DNA of 27,120 bases from Amphimedon queenslandica. Its lineage: Eukaryota > Porifera > Demospongiae > Haplosclerida > Niphatidae. The notes under the pieces were generated by a model, which ran no database searches, was not told where the DNA came from, and saw only the letters and a list, made by a program, of their open reading frames with translations. The stretch's first letter is position 1, and each line of letters opens with the position of its first letter. A program made the translations under genes and the position numbers. The DNA is taken from contig NW_003547067.1 of the NCBI RefSeq assembly GCF_000090795.2, positions 1 to 27,120 on the forward strand, read 5' to 3'. Shown here piece by piece: positions 26,110 to 27,120 of the stretch.

Positions 26110-27120
26110 GTATGATTAAGTGCCTAAGTCTTTAAAAGTATCCTCTGAAGTATCTCCTGTATCTATAGTTGAACTGGCTTCCGAAGAAAATGTTGGAGGA
26201 TCTGAAGAAGTTAGAAGTAATAAGAAAGAAAGAAAGAGAGTGAGGATTATTACTGTTAAGAAGAAAGAACTTAGAAAAAATGTCCCCAACACCAATATTG
26301 ATGATATCATTGAGATATTTTGCTGTAAAAAGTTATGCCTTTCAAAGTTGTCTAAAACTACACTGCATCAAATAAAGGATTATTTTAGTTCTATCACATA
26401 TGACTAGCAGAAAGTTTATTTGATGGGCCTTATTTTTTGAAAAGTTACTCAGAAATCTTCAGGCCATGAAAGAAAGGAAAACTCTAAAACCAGCAAGAAT
26501 AGAAAAAAGATAGGTCGACTCCAAGCAGAAGAAAGTAGTTATAGCGTTGAATATAATGTTAGGAAAGAAAAGGGGTGTAATGTGACAGTGTGTGAAAGGC
26601 TTTTTTTTATTCACAGTTTTGGTAAAAAAGACTAAAAATATTCCGAAGGAAAGTTTTTGCTGGGTCATTGTTACCAGAACCAGATTGTCATGGGAAGCAT
26701 GAAAATTGCCCTCAAAAAGTATCACAGAAACTTCATTCATCAAAAGGTTCGAGATCACATGATATCATTTTCTGCTAGACAAAGCCATTATAAAACTCCA
26801 ATCAAAAGTACCTATCTGCAGATTTTTCTATTGAGAGAATGTATCAATTACTTCTTGCAAAGAACAACCCAAAGTATTTAGAGTATATGAAAGAAAAATT
26901 GTTTCTAAACATTATTATCATGACATTTTTGTCAACAAATCAACATTCACTTTGGATAACCTAGGTCTGATACTTGTGATTGTTTGAAGCTAGCTATAGC
27001 TGAGACCAGTGCAGATGTAGAGCAGAATGACCTTGATGATCATTTAAATGCTGCTCAAGAAGGATATGATTGTCTTCATAAAGACATAGCGTTATGTAAG
27101 GTAAGGAATGTTGGAAATCA
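26110..27120 (+). pseudogene. Transposase-like protein (Sola-like?), runs off window
   Basis: Forward strand: a basic region NKKERKRVRIITVKKKELRK (~26218-26280), then DDIIEIFCCKKLCLSKLS and IKDYFSSITYD (26300-26405), a stop, a stretch with VTVCERLFFIHSFG (~26578-26625), VRDHMISFSARQSHYK (26749-26796), and after a frameshift ADFSIERMYQLLLAKNNPKY and LEYMKEKLFLN (26818-26910). Later SDTCDCLKLAIAETSADVEQ followed by DDHLNAAQEGYDCLHKDIAL (26967-27095). The order C.KK.CL, VCK..FL, V..HI.SFP...SHY, MY.L, P..D.CD matches a metazoan transposase family that I tentatively place near Sola. The catalytic domain would lie beyond 27120. The frame is broken at least three times. Confidence 0.6.

Noticed and set aside
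1..27120. A new functional multi-gene system
   Set aside because: Every recognisable coding region is broken by stops or frameshifts, the strands alternate, and the content is explained by nested transposon relics.

Overview
This is an AT-rich eukaryotic (metazoan) nuclear window with no operons, bacterial-type genes or intact long ORFs. Almost everything recognisable is a decayed transposable element. The mix is Ty3/Gypsy, a Cys-rich non-LTR retrotransposon, a BED-finger hAT, a Helitron PIF1-like helicase with an OTU protease, a DUF4218/Tnp2-type transposase, a DUF3504/Crypton-like tyrosine recombinase, a Kolobok-like transposase and two less-defined transposase-like families. This combination suggests a non-bilaterian marine invertebrate such as a sponge or cnidarian. 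The species call is inference from protein resemblance only.

Layout: 1-1800 (-) is the RNase H tail and integrase of a Gypsy element, split by a ~728-bp insertion at 141-868. 1919-4590 (-) is a large, mostly readable pseudogene of an uncharacterised family with a TDGGP...NRVER segment that looks like a DDE core. It is interrupted by a 300-bp insertion (2461-2760) flanked by perfect 8-bp duplications. 5184-5437 holds GC-rich hairpins and two TAA microsatellites. 5436-8290 (+) is a frameshifted non-LTR element. 8408-8560 is an ACTAAAAC-type degenerate repeat leading into a hAT transposase pseudogene (8680-10990, +). 12100-16932 (+) is a Helitron helicase pseudogene broken by a ~2-kb block that holds a DUF4218-type transposase fragment, and again by a ~370-bp block. 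An OTU protease remnant follows at 17225-17600. 17714-17970 is a short ~75-bp-period tandem repeat. 18540-19335 (+) is an unidentified decayed CDS ending in an RGG-like patch. 19499-19915 is a foldback element abutting a Gypsy gag-protease-RT pseudogene (19922-21940, -). 22415-24950 (-) is a tyrosine-recombinase pseudogene with an in-frame ~46-residue tandem repeat, interrupted by a 492-bp MITE (24039-24530). 25235-25880 (+) is Kolobok-like. 26110-27120 (+) is another transposase-like pseudogene leaving the window.

The genes do not form a pathway. The information lies in the nesting order of the insertions. I found no convincing host gene, RNA gene or CRISPR array. Nothing here clearly constitutes a new functional system. 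The best candidates for novelty are the 1919-4590 protein family and the small non-autonomous insertions with readable empty-site logic.
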